Source of the DNA: Cryphonectria parasitica EP155
Taxonomy: Eukaryota > Ascomycota > Sordariomycetes > Diaporthales > Cryphonectriaceae
Reading direction: 5' to 3'
DNA: 64,000 nt
Assembly: GCF_011745365.1 (NCBI RefSeq)
Contig: NW_024468909.1
Coordinates: 2,046,001 to 2,110,000 of the forward strand
Both the position numbers and the translations under genes were made by a program. Positions 22,020-33,238 of the stretch are shown here, one piece after another. The notes beneath the pieces were generated by a model. That model did not search any database. It was not told where the DNA came from and saw nothing but the letters and a program-made list of their open reading frames with translations. The number at the start of each line of letters is the position of its first letter. Position 1 is the stretch's first letter.

Positions 22020-22022
<3 letters not shown>

Positions 22023-22412
22023 TAATGAGAAACTGTGAGAAGAAAGACAAGGAGATTTTCTATGCGATCGTGTGTTGAAAAAATAGACTGAGTAGGACAA
22101 TTTTCGAGAGAGAAAGACAAATGCTTTGCTTTTCGTTTTCCTGTTTCCTGGGAGAAAGTGATCCGGCGAGGTCGGGACTACAGGGTCATGCTAAGTCACA
22201 ACGCCCTTTTCCCTTGTGAGAGCAGAGGGCAAAGACTAATAATCGTCTTCAAGGGTCCTGAAGGGTCTTTTAGGCAAAGAAAATATGGGTATGGGCCAAG
22301 GCTAGAGACACACGCGTGTCAGAGATTTGGGTCATGAGCAACGGGATGGATTCAACCCACAGCCTAAGCGTTGAATGTCAACATCATTCATCTGGCCTCG
22401 GCTCTCTGCTGC

Positions 22413-22434
22413 TGGTGGTGGTGGTGGTGGTGGT
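22413..22434. repeat. (GGT)n microsatellite
   Basis: Seven consecutive GGT units following CTGCTGCT, in non-coding DNA. Confidence 0.9.
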
Positions 22435-25400
22435 GTGGATAGGCGAGAAGAAAAAAGGTGAGCGACGTCACTACCTAATAAATTGGGCCGTCAGCTCATG
22501 ACATCCCTACTGGGGTCACCTGCAGAAGGAAGGAACGAGATACATATCGGTACAAGCAAGAAAGAAGCAAGAGAAAGAGAGATTGAGAACCCCTGCATCT
22601 CATGCATGAGAATGACCCCACCCAACAAACTGGGCTACTAAGGCGACTTACGCATAAGTAATGCCAGTGAATTTAGGCAATTTTCCAACTTCTGTCAACC
22701 CATAGACACAGCAAGCAAATAATGTTCATTGAACATAATTGCTATCTGAATGGCATCCACCAAGAAGGAGCGGCATACATACATACAAACATTCAGGACT
22801 TGTCAGGTGGTTCATTGACGACTTTACAACGATGGTGATTCATCAAGTTGAGCACGTCTCAGTGAGACAATGAGAAGTCTATGGTCGGTCCGCCAGCCGC
22901 CCACTTTCCTCCCGACCCGCCGCAACGGTACTGACTTACTTGCTGTAGATAATATGACTATACCAGAGTAGGTACGTTGTTGCTGTATTGTGCAGTACAT
23001 TCGCGCACACCACAAGGGTCATGATGGTATTGTAATGCTTTAAGGGATCCGGGCCGCTGGAAGGCCGCTGCTCTGCAGCGGGGGGCCCCTCGTTCCCCAC
23101 CTACTGCCGCTGTCTTGGGCACTGCTCACAGCCGCAGCAGTGCAGTTGAGAAAAACAGAGGACGTCACCTCTCAACACGCCCCACCCCACCAAGCATTGC
23201 ATTCTGACATACCATACATAGTACATACTTGGGAACAGCAGCACAACATACATAATATTGAGATACATTATGCTCCATAGTGCATTCTATAATACATGCA
23301 GTAGTGAGCAGGTGGATCTTTGTCTGAGCACTGCGACAGGGTGCAGGCGTGAAACGATGCGTCTCTATTCGCGCATCATCGACTCGGAACACAACCCGTC
23401 CAGACAGAGGGCTCGGTAAGAGCCTCTTCCGCCCTTTCGGATGGATACTTGAGAGTACCTCTGCCTGACAAGAATAGGTCCCCTTTGGCGGCGTTGCTGG
23501 CCCGACTCTGGCTCTGGGGTTCTCCGCCGCGCCACGACTCTCCCGCTACTCTCTCTTTTTCTCTTTTGACGTGTAGGGGACCATCCTAGACCAAGTCTGA
23601 TGGCTCAGCCTATCCCACGATCCCCAAGAAACGCCTCGCTACGTCAGATCGCGATCAATCGACGATTTCATTGGCCCGCTCTGACATCCGTTGTAGCTCT
23701 TTCATTGGCACACCATCCGCGATGGGTAATCCCCACGAGGCTGGGCTGCCACCTAGCCCGATTTTTTCGAGACCCTTAGACCTGGTACGCAAACCTTCCT
23801 CTATGGAAAATGCTTGCCCCACCCTACGAGACCCGAGAGAGTTGGGTTCTTTAGCTAGGTTAGTAGAGAAATGCTGGTAGATGAGGGCCTCTTGCGACAC
23901 CTACCATGCTCGCATCCGGCTGGCTCCCCCCCCCTCCTCCTCTTCCGAGGTGAGGGGTTCATGGGTGGTGGGTGTTCAGGTAAACAGCAACCTACATCGT
24001 GCGTACGCTCCGGCATGCGTCCACTACGCTAGCCCATGACCCGAGCTGGAGGCGCATCTGTCTGAATCCGAGCCAGCCTCGACAGAAATGTTCGTCATTG
24101 TAATTGTAATGGGGAACACCTTTATCACGAGTTCTATCCTGGACGTCTGAGTGAAGGCGCTATTAGTCAAGATCTTTTGGGCCTTATTACGGCCTCCAGA
24201 GTTGGCCCGACTTGCCACACAGGAGGAGAAAGGCGGTGCGGCTTGTGGTCCCTAAAGAAAAGAGGTCCATGCTGATTTCTTTGCTATATGATGCCACGCG
24301 TGCCACTTTTTCATATCTTCGTCGTTACAAGACTACTTCTTGGGCTTTTCTCTTCACAACACGATGCGAGTGTGATCCCATAATCCAACGACAAGCTTGT
24401 CGAGACGCCTCCTCTCCAACATCGATGAGGCAGGGACTGGCAAGTAGTATTTGCGTCACCACCACCACCACTCAGGTACAATATGATTAGCAAGCAGCCG
24501 GACATCCCACCCCCACAGGTTCCACAAACTGCTGACGGGCCTTTAGGTCTGCCGCTAGAACACTCGGCTGCCATTGAATGTCACCGAATTCTAGGGAAGG
24601 GCATTACTGTTTTTCTTCTAAAGACAAACAAGAATAGCTGAGAGCATGACTATCCTTCCCGGGTCTGGTTCTGAAAGACGTCGGTATCTTGATCACATCC
24701 ATCAGGTCCTGAAACAGTATTCTTAACTCATTGACTGTCGGGTAACCTTATCAAGACGCCTAAGCCGACGGGCGCGTTAGCAAGCACACGGTACTTGCTA
24801 GTTCTTTTGGCCGCCAGCCCACCTGCCAGCCCATAGGCCTGCAGAAGAGAAGAGGTGTGCATAATCGATCTATGTCGTGTGGCTGTGGCGCTCACCTGCA
24901 GGCAAGCATAAAGTGGAAAGGGGAAGTAGACGACATCCCGATGCCGCACAGCATGTTGAGAACAGGGTAATAAACTTAATACCGCTGCTCTCGCGGGCGT
25001 CACGAGAATCAATAAACGCAACTCTTTCCTTTCCATGGCGTAAGAAAGCGGTCTGCGCGCAAGGATGAAACTTAATCCGAGTCAGCTGGACAGATGATGG
25101 GCTGGCGCTCTCCTGCATGTCTGGTTTGACAGGGACGGACTCGTCGTCTGCACTGTTGTGCATTGGGTATCACGATATACCAAGGACGATGCACGATCAC
25201 CCGATCTTCTTTGGAGGACACATGGCTTTTGTGCGTGATCGCTATGGTATCAGTTGTAAGTTTCAGCCCGAACGGCATTGGCGTATAGCACAGGAGAAGG
25301 AAGTCGCGACGCTGCTGCTGCGCCCATATTGAGAAAGAGCGCCTAGAGAGTAGAGCAATGTTCTCGCCTCATTGGCATTGCCGTGACATTTTGTCTTGCA

Positions 25401-26234
25401 CAAGACAGTCCTGCACCCGCACACGCTTTTTTATGTACACCTGCAAATCGGACGTCGATTGGCAGCAACTTGTACGCATCGGTGGAGTTTTACCCCAGAT
25501 TGCCATGCCACTGCATTAGTCCATCTGCAGTTCAGTTTAGTAGGTGATGGGGCGGAGTGGTTGGTGTCCAGCAAATCGACACAAAAGAAAAAGCATCGTT
25601 CAGCCACGGGTGCACATCTTCGGGACGCCCCAATTTCAGAGGCGGTGACAAGTAACCCCGATATTCGCTTGACGATAACGGCATCCCCATCACTTATGGA
25701 ATCATACTCCATGAGACATCCGAAGGAGAGTCAAGTTCCGAATTCCAGAACCCGAAGAGGTCGTCGGACTCGAGTCGTACAAAGTGTTTCCGGTGGGACA
25801 GACAAAACCCCGACTCCCCCCTTGACACTGCAGTAACACGATCCCGGTGAAAGGAAAAAAGACGAATCACGTCGAGGCAAATTCAATCTCCAACAGGTCA
25901 CAAGCGGGAGGAGAGGGCGCTTGGCTGCTGTACAGCAGGCCCTAAATCCTAAATAAAGTGAGTGTGGAGGGAACAACATACTGTGCAAACGAATGCAACC
26001 GCGTTTTTTGGCTGCTGACTCCAGCGCTCAGACACGAACAGATGCAGCGCACTGGGGCCAGCAAAAACTGCATGGAGAGCTGCTGCTCCACTCGGGGGTG
26101 ATCTTCGAGCCACACACACTATACTTGTGGGGATCTGTGCTGGGGGGCCTGCGAGGTGCGGGAACGTCGATTGGTCTCCCGCTCAGACGATCGCTGACAT
26201 GTGATGCACACCCGTGTCTTGCTGCAGGCAGGTC

Positions 26235-26254
26235 GTGTGTGTGTGTGTGTGTGT
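26235..26254. repeat. (GT)n microsatellite
   Basis: About ten GT units, followed by further GTGTGT runs to about 26288, upstream of INSIG. Confidence 0.9.
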
Positions 26255-27050
26255 CAGTCAGTGTGTTGCATTTCATGTGTGTGTGTCTCTCTCTCCTCTC
26301 TTGCTTCAAGAACCCGGCGCCAACACCGTCTCTTCGTTCTGCAAGTGGGAAAAAAGGGAGAGAAACGGACTCTTGGCTCGAACCAGCCTTTGCCCTTTTG
26401 ACCAGCGCAAGAAAAAGAAGGAAGAAAAAAACAAGGGTGCCTGCGCAGCTCCGGCCCTGTCAGCTTCAGTTTGCAAGTAAACTGTCGTGCTGCTGTCCTC
26501 CCTCAATTATCATCCCCGGTTTTTGTTGGGGATCTTTTTAAGGTTATATTTTGTTGTGGTGCTTTGCCCAGCATATTCAGCAGTTATCCATTCAATTCCT
26601 CATCAACCAAACCTGCTTGGCACGCTCTTATACTACGTTGCCGCCGTGCGGAAATTTTTTTTTTTTCTTTCCCTTCGAGAAGGGAAGCAGAAGGGGAGAA
26701 GAAGAAGAGGACGAGGCACGCACACGCCGCGCTATCGTTCTCTATTGGCTCGGGCGGATTCATCTTTCTCGTCTTCCTAAACGATCCCCTTTCTCGCTAC
26801 GAGGACGATCCACCTGGCGAACACGGCGTCCCCGTACATATTTGATCCTCTTTCTCTGGTCAACAATAGCTATTTGTTGAACACTGGGCCAGATCCCAGC
26901 GCCGTCTCACGAACCCCGTCACGCGCGTCAACGTGCACACCCCCGCGAACCCGACATCGTTCCCAAGAACTTGCAGGCCCGCGGCTGGCTGCATGTGAAC
27001 ACGACTGTTCCTACCTCTCCCTCTTCCCCTCTCCAAAAGGGAAAGCTATC

Positions 27051-28347
27051 ATGTCCGACGATGGGTTACAGATCCGACGGCCCATTCCCAGGCGCCCGTT
27101 CGAGATAGGCGTGTTGAGTGCCACGCCCCCATACGATGACTACTCCCCGCCCCCGAGCCCTCCCCGGCCCTTCCAGTACCACGACGAGCAAGAGGAAGAT
27201 GGGGAAGATAATGATGAAAGACGCGCGAGCCAGAACAACCGCCTTGACCCGAGGGCCTTCAACGCGCCTCTCGACTCGCAGAGCCGCGCTGCGTCCTACA
27301 GGTTCCTGACGAGCTCGACGCTCTCAGGCATCTACTCGCCAGCCATTTCGGGCTACCCCTCGGGCGAGCCTGTTGAGGTGGACGTCTCTGGGGCGACGCC
27401 AGTGCCCGAATTCTCCGACGAGGGCATGCACAAGCTGGCGAGAGAGCGGTCGTCCATGCACAGGCGGCGGTCTTCGGCGCTTTCAGGACGGTCCGCACAG
27501 GGTACGCAGGCAGCGTCGCCCCTGTTCGTCGGCCTGCGGACGACGCTACTCTTTGTGCTGGGCATGGGCTACGGTGCTCTCCTGACTCGGCTCTCCTCGG
27601 AGCAGAAGTGGGCATCGTTCCCCGTGGAAGGAATAATACAACCTGGATACGATGGACGGTTCCTCGCCGCCTGGGGGTTATGTGGTGTTGTGCTCGGCAG
27701 CCTCCTGCCGTGGTTTGACGGAAAGTGGGAGGAGGTCTTTGAAAAAGGCGACGAGGAGTACGAGGAGGCCATCAAAGACGAAGAAGACGCCCCAGGGACT
27801 GACTGGGCTCTTGTGGTGCGTGGCATCGGGGCTTTCGCTGGCATTGTCTTTGCTATTGTGAGTTGACAAACCCCCCCTTTTTACTACCCACACTCTCCCA
27901 GGTCTCATTTCGAACTTTCATTACTTACCAAAACTACGATGACTTTTACAGAGAAAAGTCCCGTGGGCCTCAACAATGCAGGTCTCCCTAACTCTGGCTA
28001 TGGCCAACCCGCTCTTGTGGTACCTGATCGACCGTTCTAAGCCGGGCTTCCTCCTGTCCGCCGCCACCGGCCTGGTCGGCTCGGTCGTGTTGATGGGTTT
28101 AAACCCAGAGATCATGCCCACGCCGACTGGGTATTCCTCATCACCTCTCGGTCGGAACGCTACTGGCCAGCACGACAGCGGGGGACACCTGATGCTCGGC
28201 GGTCTAGCCACGCAGAGGACGATCGAGACGGGGATCTGGGTTATCAGTGTGCTCTTCTGCAGCTGCGTGTGCTTTGGAAACATTGGCAGGCGGTTGGCGC
28301 TGAACAAGTCCGCGGTAGGGCGCGGTAGGTGGGGTGGTCTGAGATGA
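27051..28347 (+). CDS. INSIG family sterol-sensing ER membrane protein
   Basis: Two exons (27051-27857 and 27952-28347, phase 0) encode 400 residues from MSDDGLQIRRP. The first ~160 residues are a disordered Pro/Ser/acidic cytosolic region (DDYSPPPSPPRPF, SMHRRRSSALSGRS). Six hydrophobic segments follow: LRTTLLFVLGMGYGALL, FLAAWGLCGVVLGSLLPWF, ALVVRGIGAFAGIVFAI, TMQVSLTLAMANPLLWYLID, GFLLSAATGLVGSVVLM and ETGIWVISVLFCSCVCFGN. The block RGIGAFAGIVFAI-RKVPWASTMQVSLTLA across the intron is diagnostic of INSIG (Nsg1/Ins1-type). INSIG proteins sit in the ER and control HMG-CoA reductase stability or SREBP processing in response to sterols. The Ser-rich N-terminus may be phosphorylated (inference). 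It is convergent with MAK11. The in-frame extension upstream of 27051 has no ATG. Confidence 0.92.
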
Positions 28348-28806
28348 GCGAGCGAGTTTCTGGCCTCTCTTTCTCTCCCTCTCTCCCACAATTTACATCT
28401 ACGTTTTCTTTTCATCTGTGATCGATGGATGATGGATGGGAGGAATTTCTCACGACTTCACGACCTGTGCGCATGTGGTGGATATTTAGGAAAGTTGACA
28501 TCAGCGGAGGGTTTGGGGAATTTAACAAAAGCTCTGCATGTCTCTCTGTGTGTGTCCCTCTCTCTACTCTTGAAATCTTGACCATCTTCATATCGAAAGG
28601 GTCTTGTCGTTTAGTCATCATACCATTAGTTGGTAACCTGGGCTCATCGTCTCCGGGCTTGACTTGAGCGACCTTGCGACCGGCCCTCAGTCGATCATCA
28701 CACATTACGCCGAATATCACACAATCTCATGAAATAATTTACAGGCCAGGGATGTCATTGTAGAATCGCGCGCGCTGAGGCTTGACTTTCGTCTCCAGAA
28801 GCTTCC
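28348..28806. other. Convergent 3' spacer
   Basis: About 460 bp between the INSIG and MAK11 stops; CT-rich near 28370. No other feature seen. Confidence 0.5.
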
Positions 28807-30396
28807 TCACTCATCATCGCTATCACCACTAGACTCGGCCTCCGGTTCCTCAAGTTCCACGTCGCTCTCTTCAACGCCCTCCGGCCGGGGTATCATGACA
28901 AATGCTTCCACACAAGTGATCCTGTTCTGCGTCTCGTACGTGCCCAGCAGCTTCCCAGCAGCCTTCGCCTTGCCACTCTTCTTCTTCTCCTCCGGCTTGA
29001 GGTCCGCCCGCGGCAGTGCCCACGCCCTCAATTTGCCGTCGCTGCTGGCCGAGATGATGTACCATATTCCTGGTGTGCTCTCCGGCTGGAGGATCTTGAA
29101 GTCCTTGACTCTGCCGGCCACGCCTGCATCCTTGCCTCCTAGCTGGGCCAGAAGCTTCGCACGGGGCGGACTTGCCTTGCTATCGTCACTCTTCTTCTTG
29201 TCCAGGTCCTCCAGAGCAGTGGAGAAGAACAGAATCCTTCCATCCTCTGTCGCCACAGCGAGGACGCAGGCCCCCGACCCGGCATCGAGCTTCACGTACG
29301 CAAACTCGTGCACCTTGGTCCTGGTGTCGGGCATCACCCTACACCGAGGCTTGCTGTCCATGCCAAACACCAGCACGTCACGGTCGAATCCGACGGCAAA
29401 CTCATCCCCCTCGCTCTCGCTGCTCCCCCAGACCACCTTCCTGCCCTCGCCCGACGAATGCCGCGGCTCCCCAATCTCCTGCATCAGATCCCTCCCAAAG
29501 TCCAACACACCAGCCTTCTTTCCCGTCACCAGATTCCACAGCCGCATGCACCTCTCGCCCTTGCTCACACTGATCATGACCTTCATGCTCGGGTGCACGG
29601 CAAAGTCGTTCACTCCGCTCGGTGTCCCCCCCAGCGGCGCTGTGTCGCCACTCGGCCGGCCAAAGACTTTGGGCACGGGCGCCTTGATGGTGCTCAGCAG
29701 GCTCCAGTCGCGCGTCCTGGTGACGGCGACGGTGGAGTCCTCGGACGAGCTCAGCAGCTTGGACCGCGTCGGGAACGCCAGCCGCGTGACGGTCGACGAG
29801 TGGTGTAGCAGCGTGCCCAGCTCGCGGTTGCGCGTGTCCTCGAGGATGGGCCGCCGCGCGAGGCTGCTAAGCAGCGCGGCGTCCGGGTCCGCACGCGAGG
29901 GGGGTGGGTGCGCAGAGAGGTTGTACACGTTGATACGCTCGTCGGTGCTGCCGCTCGCGAGCATCACCTTCTGGGACTGGCCCGGTAGCGGTGCAGAGGG
30001 CGGCGAGAGGGCAAGGCAGCGGATCGCAGATGTGTGTGCGTTGAAGAGGAAAGTGTCGGCGAAAGTGACTTCTGGGCTGGCGGCGGCGTCGTCTTCGGTA
30101 GGAAGGGCGTGAGGGGGGGAGGACGAGAAGGAAGAAGAAGAGGGATGGATGGTGGCTGTTACACCGTGGAGGATGCGGTCGTAAGAACCTGCCACGATCT
30201 GTATCGTTATGGGCGCGTCGCTCTTTGTCGTTAAAGGTGTGGCCTCTACGGCCGCTGGGGCTTTAGATGCCTTCGCCTTGGGTGCTCGCCGTGATTTTGC
30301 AGCCTGCTCAGCGCCATTGAACTTGACTTTTTTAAATGCCTCTGACTTTGTAGTGGCGGCGCCATCTAGGGCGCCCTGTGCCTTTCGTTTTGCCAT
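28807..30396 (-). CDS. MAK11: WD40 ribosome-assembly factor MAK11 (PAK1IP1-like)
   Basis: One exon of 529 residues from the ATG at 30396 (MAKRKAQGALDG). The frame stays open farther upstream, but that part is poly-T/Phe-rich leader. Residues 1-60 are lysine-rich and probably nuclear/nucleolar-targeting (FKKVKFNG, KSRRAPKAKASKAP). WD40 repeats follow: IQIVAGSYDRILHGV, FLFNAHTSAIRCLALS, LASGSTDERINVYNLS, ELGTLLHHSSTVTRLAF, LLSSSEDSTVAV, VNDFAVHPSMKVMISVSKGE and MRLWNLVTGKKAG. The GSYDRILHG opening and the MRLWNL.TGK block match Mak11/PAK1IP1. A late repeat (IWYIISASSDGKLRAWALP) precedes the acidic tail (DVELEEPEAESSGDSDDE). In yeast, Mak11 acts on pre-60S particles with Rlp24 and related factors; an RLP24 gene lies at 59.3 kb in this window. 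A long frame on the forward strand over this gene is a shadow. Confidence 0.9.
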   Translation of the reverse strand: MAKRKAQGALDGAATTKSEAFKKVKFNGAEQAAKSRRAPKAKASKAPAAVEATPLTTKSDAPITIQIVAGSYDRILHGVTATIHPSSSSFSSSPPHALPTEDDAAASPEVTFADTFLFNAHTSAIRCLALSPPSAPLPGQSQKVMLASGSTDERINVYNLSAHPPPSRADPDAALLSSLARRPILEDTRNRELGTLLHHSSTVTRLAFPTRSKLLSSSEDSTVAVTRTRDWSLLSTIKAPVPKVFGRPSGDTAPLGGTPSGVNDFAVHPSMKVMISVSKGERCMRLWNLVTGKKAGVLDFGRDLMQEIGEPRHSSGEGRKVVWGSSESEGDEFAVGFDRDVLVFGMDSKPRCRVMPDTRTKVHEFAYVKLDAGSGACVLAVATEDGRILFFSTALEDLDKKKSDDSKASPPRAKLLAQLGGKDAGVAGRVKDFKILQPESTPGIWYIISASSDGKLRAWALPRADLKPEEKKKSGKAKAAGKLLGTYETQNRITCVEAFVMIPRPEGVEESDVELEEPEAESSGDSDDE

Positions 30397-32347
30397 GGCT
30401 GTGGTGAGGACTGTGATTGCTTCTAAAAGAAAGAAGAAGAATCCAATTTTTTGGGATTTTTTTTTGGGCAGGGGGTAGCTACTGCCTGTATGAGGCTTCT
30501 GAAAAAGTTTCGTACAGATGCAGGAGCGGCAGGCAGATCGTCCAAGTGCCTGCCGTGAACTGCCGCGGGTGGGGGAGGGAAGGCCCGAGTTCCCTGACAA
30601 TCTTCAGTGACCCCCCACGTGCCCCCTTCCCCGTGCCGAGAGCGAGCAAAGTGAACATCGTACATGGAACCTTGAATCAAGAATGACCTCAAGCTAATAA
30701 AGACTATAGTAGTTAAACAACTTTCTTGTCCCGTCTGGACAGCCAAGCCCGCGGGACAAATTACATGCGCCACCCTCTTCTCCAAGGATGACCAGTCCTT
30801 CGGTAAGTCGCAGGACACCGAATACTGCGAAAAACTTAAGAAGGCGTCAAGCAGGAACGAGGCTCATTTCGAAAGACCCGACACAGGCTTGTCTAATCTA
30901 CATAGACATACACGTCGGCTGAACCATAAGAACCAATCTTTGAAGCGTGCATCGACGAGGAACGGTGGTTAGCAAAAGGTCTCAGAAGTGAACGCCTGAA
31001 ACCGGCGGTTTGCCACCTATTTGGCAAGCAGATTATTATATCTATGAGGAAGGTGTTCAGCTGCAGGTCAAAACTTATGGCTGCCAACGTCTCATCTGTG
31101 GACACCACTGCTTCAACTTCTGGGACCTAGAAGAAGATGATTCATTCTCTACACGACCAGCAATTGTGTGAATATAGCACCAGAAATTGCGGCGATGCTC
31201 AGGTTTCACAGACAACGAGGGCCAGACCGGAGGCGGACCTGGCCTGAGGAATACAGGACCTGCAGGCTGGAGCAACGAAAAATGACACAAGTTCTCTCGT
31301 CGGTGTGAATGATTTCTTGTTTCGCAGCGCAGCAATTGGCGATGGTAGGGCATCATAAGATCCTGTGCAGCAGGCAACCGCACGGAGAAGCACGCATTCG
31401 ATGGACATTCTTGAAAGAAGATAAAAAGCTTCATGACTTACTGCCATCTGCGAAAGGGGCAACTCAAGGCGACTATCCACTACCTCCTTCACGGAGTCAA
31501 GTGTTGCACATCAGAGAAATAGAGAGAATGGTACACTAAGTCCTAGGGTCTTGGTAAACTGTATTGTGAAATTGCTCCAAGAATTCAAAGACCAAGAGTA
31601 ACTGTATGGGAGAGATCTCTTGGAATCACGTTACAGGCTTGCTCCACAAGCACGAGGCTCCTTGGCCTGCTGCAAAATCGTGCAAGTCTTCCGACGTTCC
31701 AACATGCTTGATAAATATAAATGCGCTTCCAAGGTTCCCAACGCAAGATACCACCCGAGAGCATAGGATTTGTCCCCAGTACTTGGATTCTAAGCAAGTT
31801 TATTCTCGTCTATGCCTGACCCTGCGCCGTATAGAATCAACCAGCGGGCAGTTAAGACCCAAGACTATTGAGGGATCTGGGTGCCAGAGTGTGGGCTGCC
31901 ATCGAAACCGTGGGCATCGACTTGCTCTGAAACCCGAGATCATGGTTACCCGTGGCGTTATTTCGTGTCACTCGTGCCAATTTTCAGCAGCAGACTCCTG
32001 CGAGGCAGTGCAAGGCTGGGCACTGTCAGGCGATGGCCAGTAGCGTTTGGGCCTGCGGCGTAACGCCCAGCAGTTTTGGGAATCCGCTGCCGTTCTTGGC
32101 CTGTAGGGGTGACAGCGGAAAACTTGGCGCCCAGTCGGAGGTGTCTTGGCGGGGGAGAGAGAGACCACACTACCAGCTGCCTCCTTTCATTATCGAACAT
32201 TCGTTCAGTTGAGAGTCAGGCAAGTGTGGCAATCTAGACTTTCTAAGGGACGAATATGAGGGAGTGCTCAAAGACTGCCACAGTCCGCCCGACTAGACTA
32301 TTCTTTGAGCGTTAGCAGACGAAAGTCATGAGATTAATTAAAATAGC

Positions 32348-32395
32348 GATGATGCTGCTGATGATGCTGCTGATGATGCTGCTGATGATGCTGCT
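32348..32395. repeat. 12-bp tandem repeat, four exact units
   Basis: Four consecutive copies of GATGATGCTGCT in the pacC upstream region. If transcribed it lies in non-coding sequence. Confidence 0.95.
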
Positions 32396-32658
32396 GACTC
32401 AAAATGGTGGAACAGGTTGCGAAGAGTGATGCCCGTTCCAGGCAGCTGGAAAGGCAGTATTAAAAGGAGGCATAGGTTCTAGGGGGCCGACCGCTATGCC
32501 TTCAGTGTATATATTGCGTTTCACAGGGCTCGAGTCGTCGCCTAGAGGCCTGCAATTCACTGTAGCACAGTGATGTTGCGAAAGAGTGCAGACACAGGCC
32601 CCAGCGATTGGAAAAATTACATCTTTGGCCTCAATTGACTGCCGGAGTATTAGTGCTT

Positions 32659-32684
32659 TGCCAAGACTTGGAAAAGTCTTGGCA
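32659..32684. promoter_or_regulatory. Perfect 11-bp inverted repeat pairing two PacC consensus sites
   Basis: The arms TGCCAAGACTT and AAGTCTTGGCA are exact reverse complements separated by GGAA. Each arm contains GCCAAG, which fits the PacC recognition consensus 5'-GCCARG-3', on opposite strands. It lies about 560 bp upstream of the pacC start. As RNA it would form an 11-bp stem with a GNRA-type loop, so a role in the leader is also possible. Confidence 0.7.
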
Positions 32685-33238
32685 TTCATCCACATTTTGA
32701 TAGTAAGGTACAATCTCAACCACACAGTTTTACACCAGAAAACACCCTTTATCAAGTATTCTGCTATTGCCCTGGCGGAACGACGAGTTTCGCCAAGACA
32801 ACTCCGCCGCGCAGTCAAACCTTGGGAACGGCCGAGGAAACCCATAAGAGTCCCTCAGCGTCTGTTCCAGGCCTCTTTTTATTCTTTGATAGATCATCTT
32901 TACACCGAATGCATCTAAAAACATCTCGAAAGTGCCTTGTTCTATCGCCTTGTCGTCGTGCAGCACTGGAAAACAACACTTCAACGTGGACGTGAGACGC
33001 AGAAACTCCAGGACCTTTTTGACGCCCTAAACTTTTGGAGAAGAGGCGCCCAGCCCGAGTCCTGCCCAATCAAGTGCCAAGACCCACACCACTTCTGCTC
33101 CCAAAGCAGGAACCATAGCTGTCTACCTCACAGCTCGACTTCGCATCGATTAAGTCGAACCCCAACACTCGGAACACGGCACAACGAACCCAGCCCCCAA
33201 CGTCCTACAAGAGAGATCCACTCTCACTCAAGGCCAGG

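Larger units (their letters stand above)
21706..27050. other. Gene-poor block of about 5.3 kb
   Basis: No frame here has domain-like sequence, and I found no tRNA or 5S rRNA signature by eye. It contains a long (AG)n tract at about 21975-22019, a (GGT)n tract at about 22413-22434 and a (GT)n tract at about 26235-26254. The last kilobase before 27050 is probably the promoter and leader of the INSIG gene, with pyrimidine-rich tracts and an apparent upstream extension of the INSIG frame that lacks an ATG. Confidence 0.5.
30397..33238. other. Long pacC upstream region, no gene seen
   Basis: About 2.8 kb between divergent MAK11 and pacC. No frame has protein-family character. It holds a 12-bp tandem repeat (32348-32395), a perfect 11-bp inverted repeat (32659-32684) and many copies of the PacC consensus GCCARG, concentrated within about 1.2 kb of the pacC start. 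Confidence 0.55.
32095..33238. promoter_or_regulatory. Cluster of PacC consensus sites (GCCARG) upstream of pacC
   Basis: GCCARG on either strand occurs at 32095-32100, 32123-32128, 32145-32150, the two arms within 32659-32684, 32771-32776, 32792-32797, 33077-33082 and 33233-33238 (the last abutting the start codon). A further one lies at 31661-31666. With equal base use, about one would be expected in 1.1 kb. PacC/Rim101 factors are known to autoregulate, so this is a plausible autoregulatory field. Occupancy is not shown. Confidence 0.6.

Noticed and set aside
26371..26400. GGCTCGAACC resembling a tRNA B box
   Set aside because: No A box, cloverleaf or matching acceptor stem could be drawn around it.
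26874..27050. Upstream extension of the INSIG frame
   Set aside because: No ATG in frame and Arg/Pro-rich, non-conserved sequence; the ATG at 27051 gives the expected start.
28895..30112. Long 405-residue forward-strand frame
   Set aside because: It is antisense to the WD40 coding sequence of MAK11 and shows Ser/Leu/Pro-rich shadow composition with no domain.
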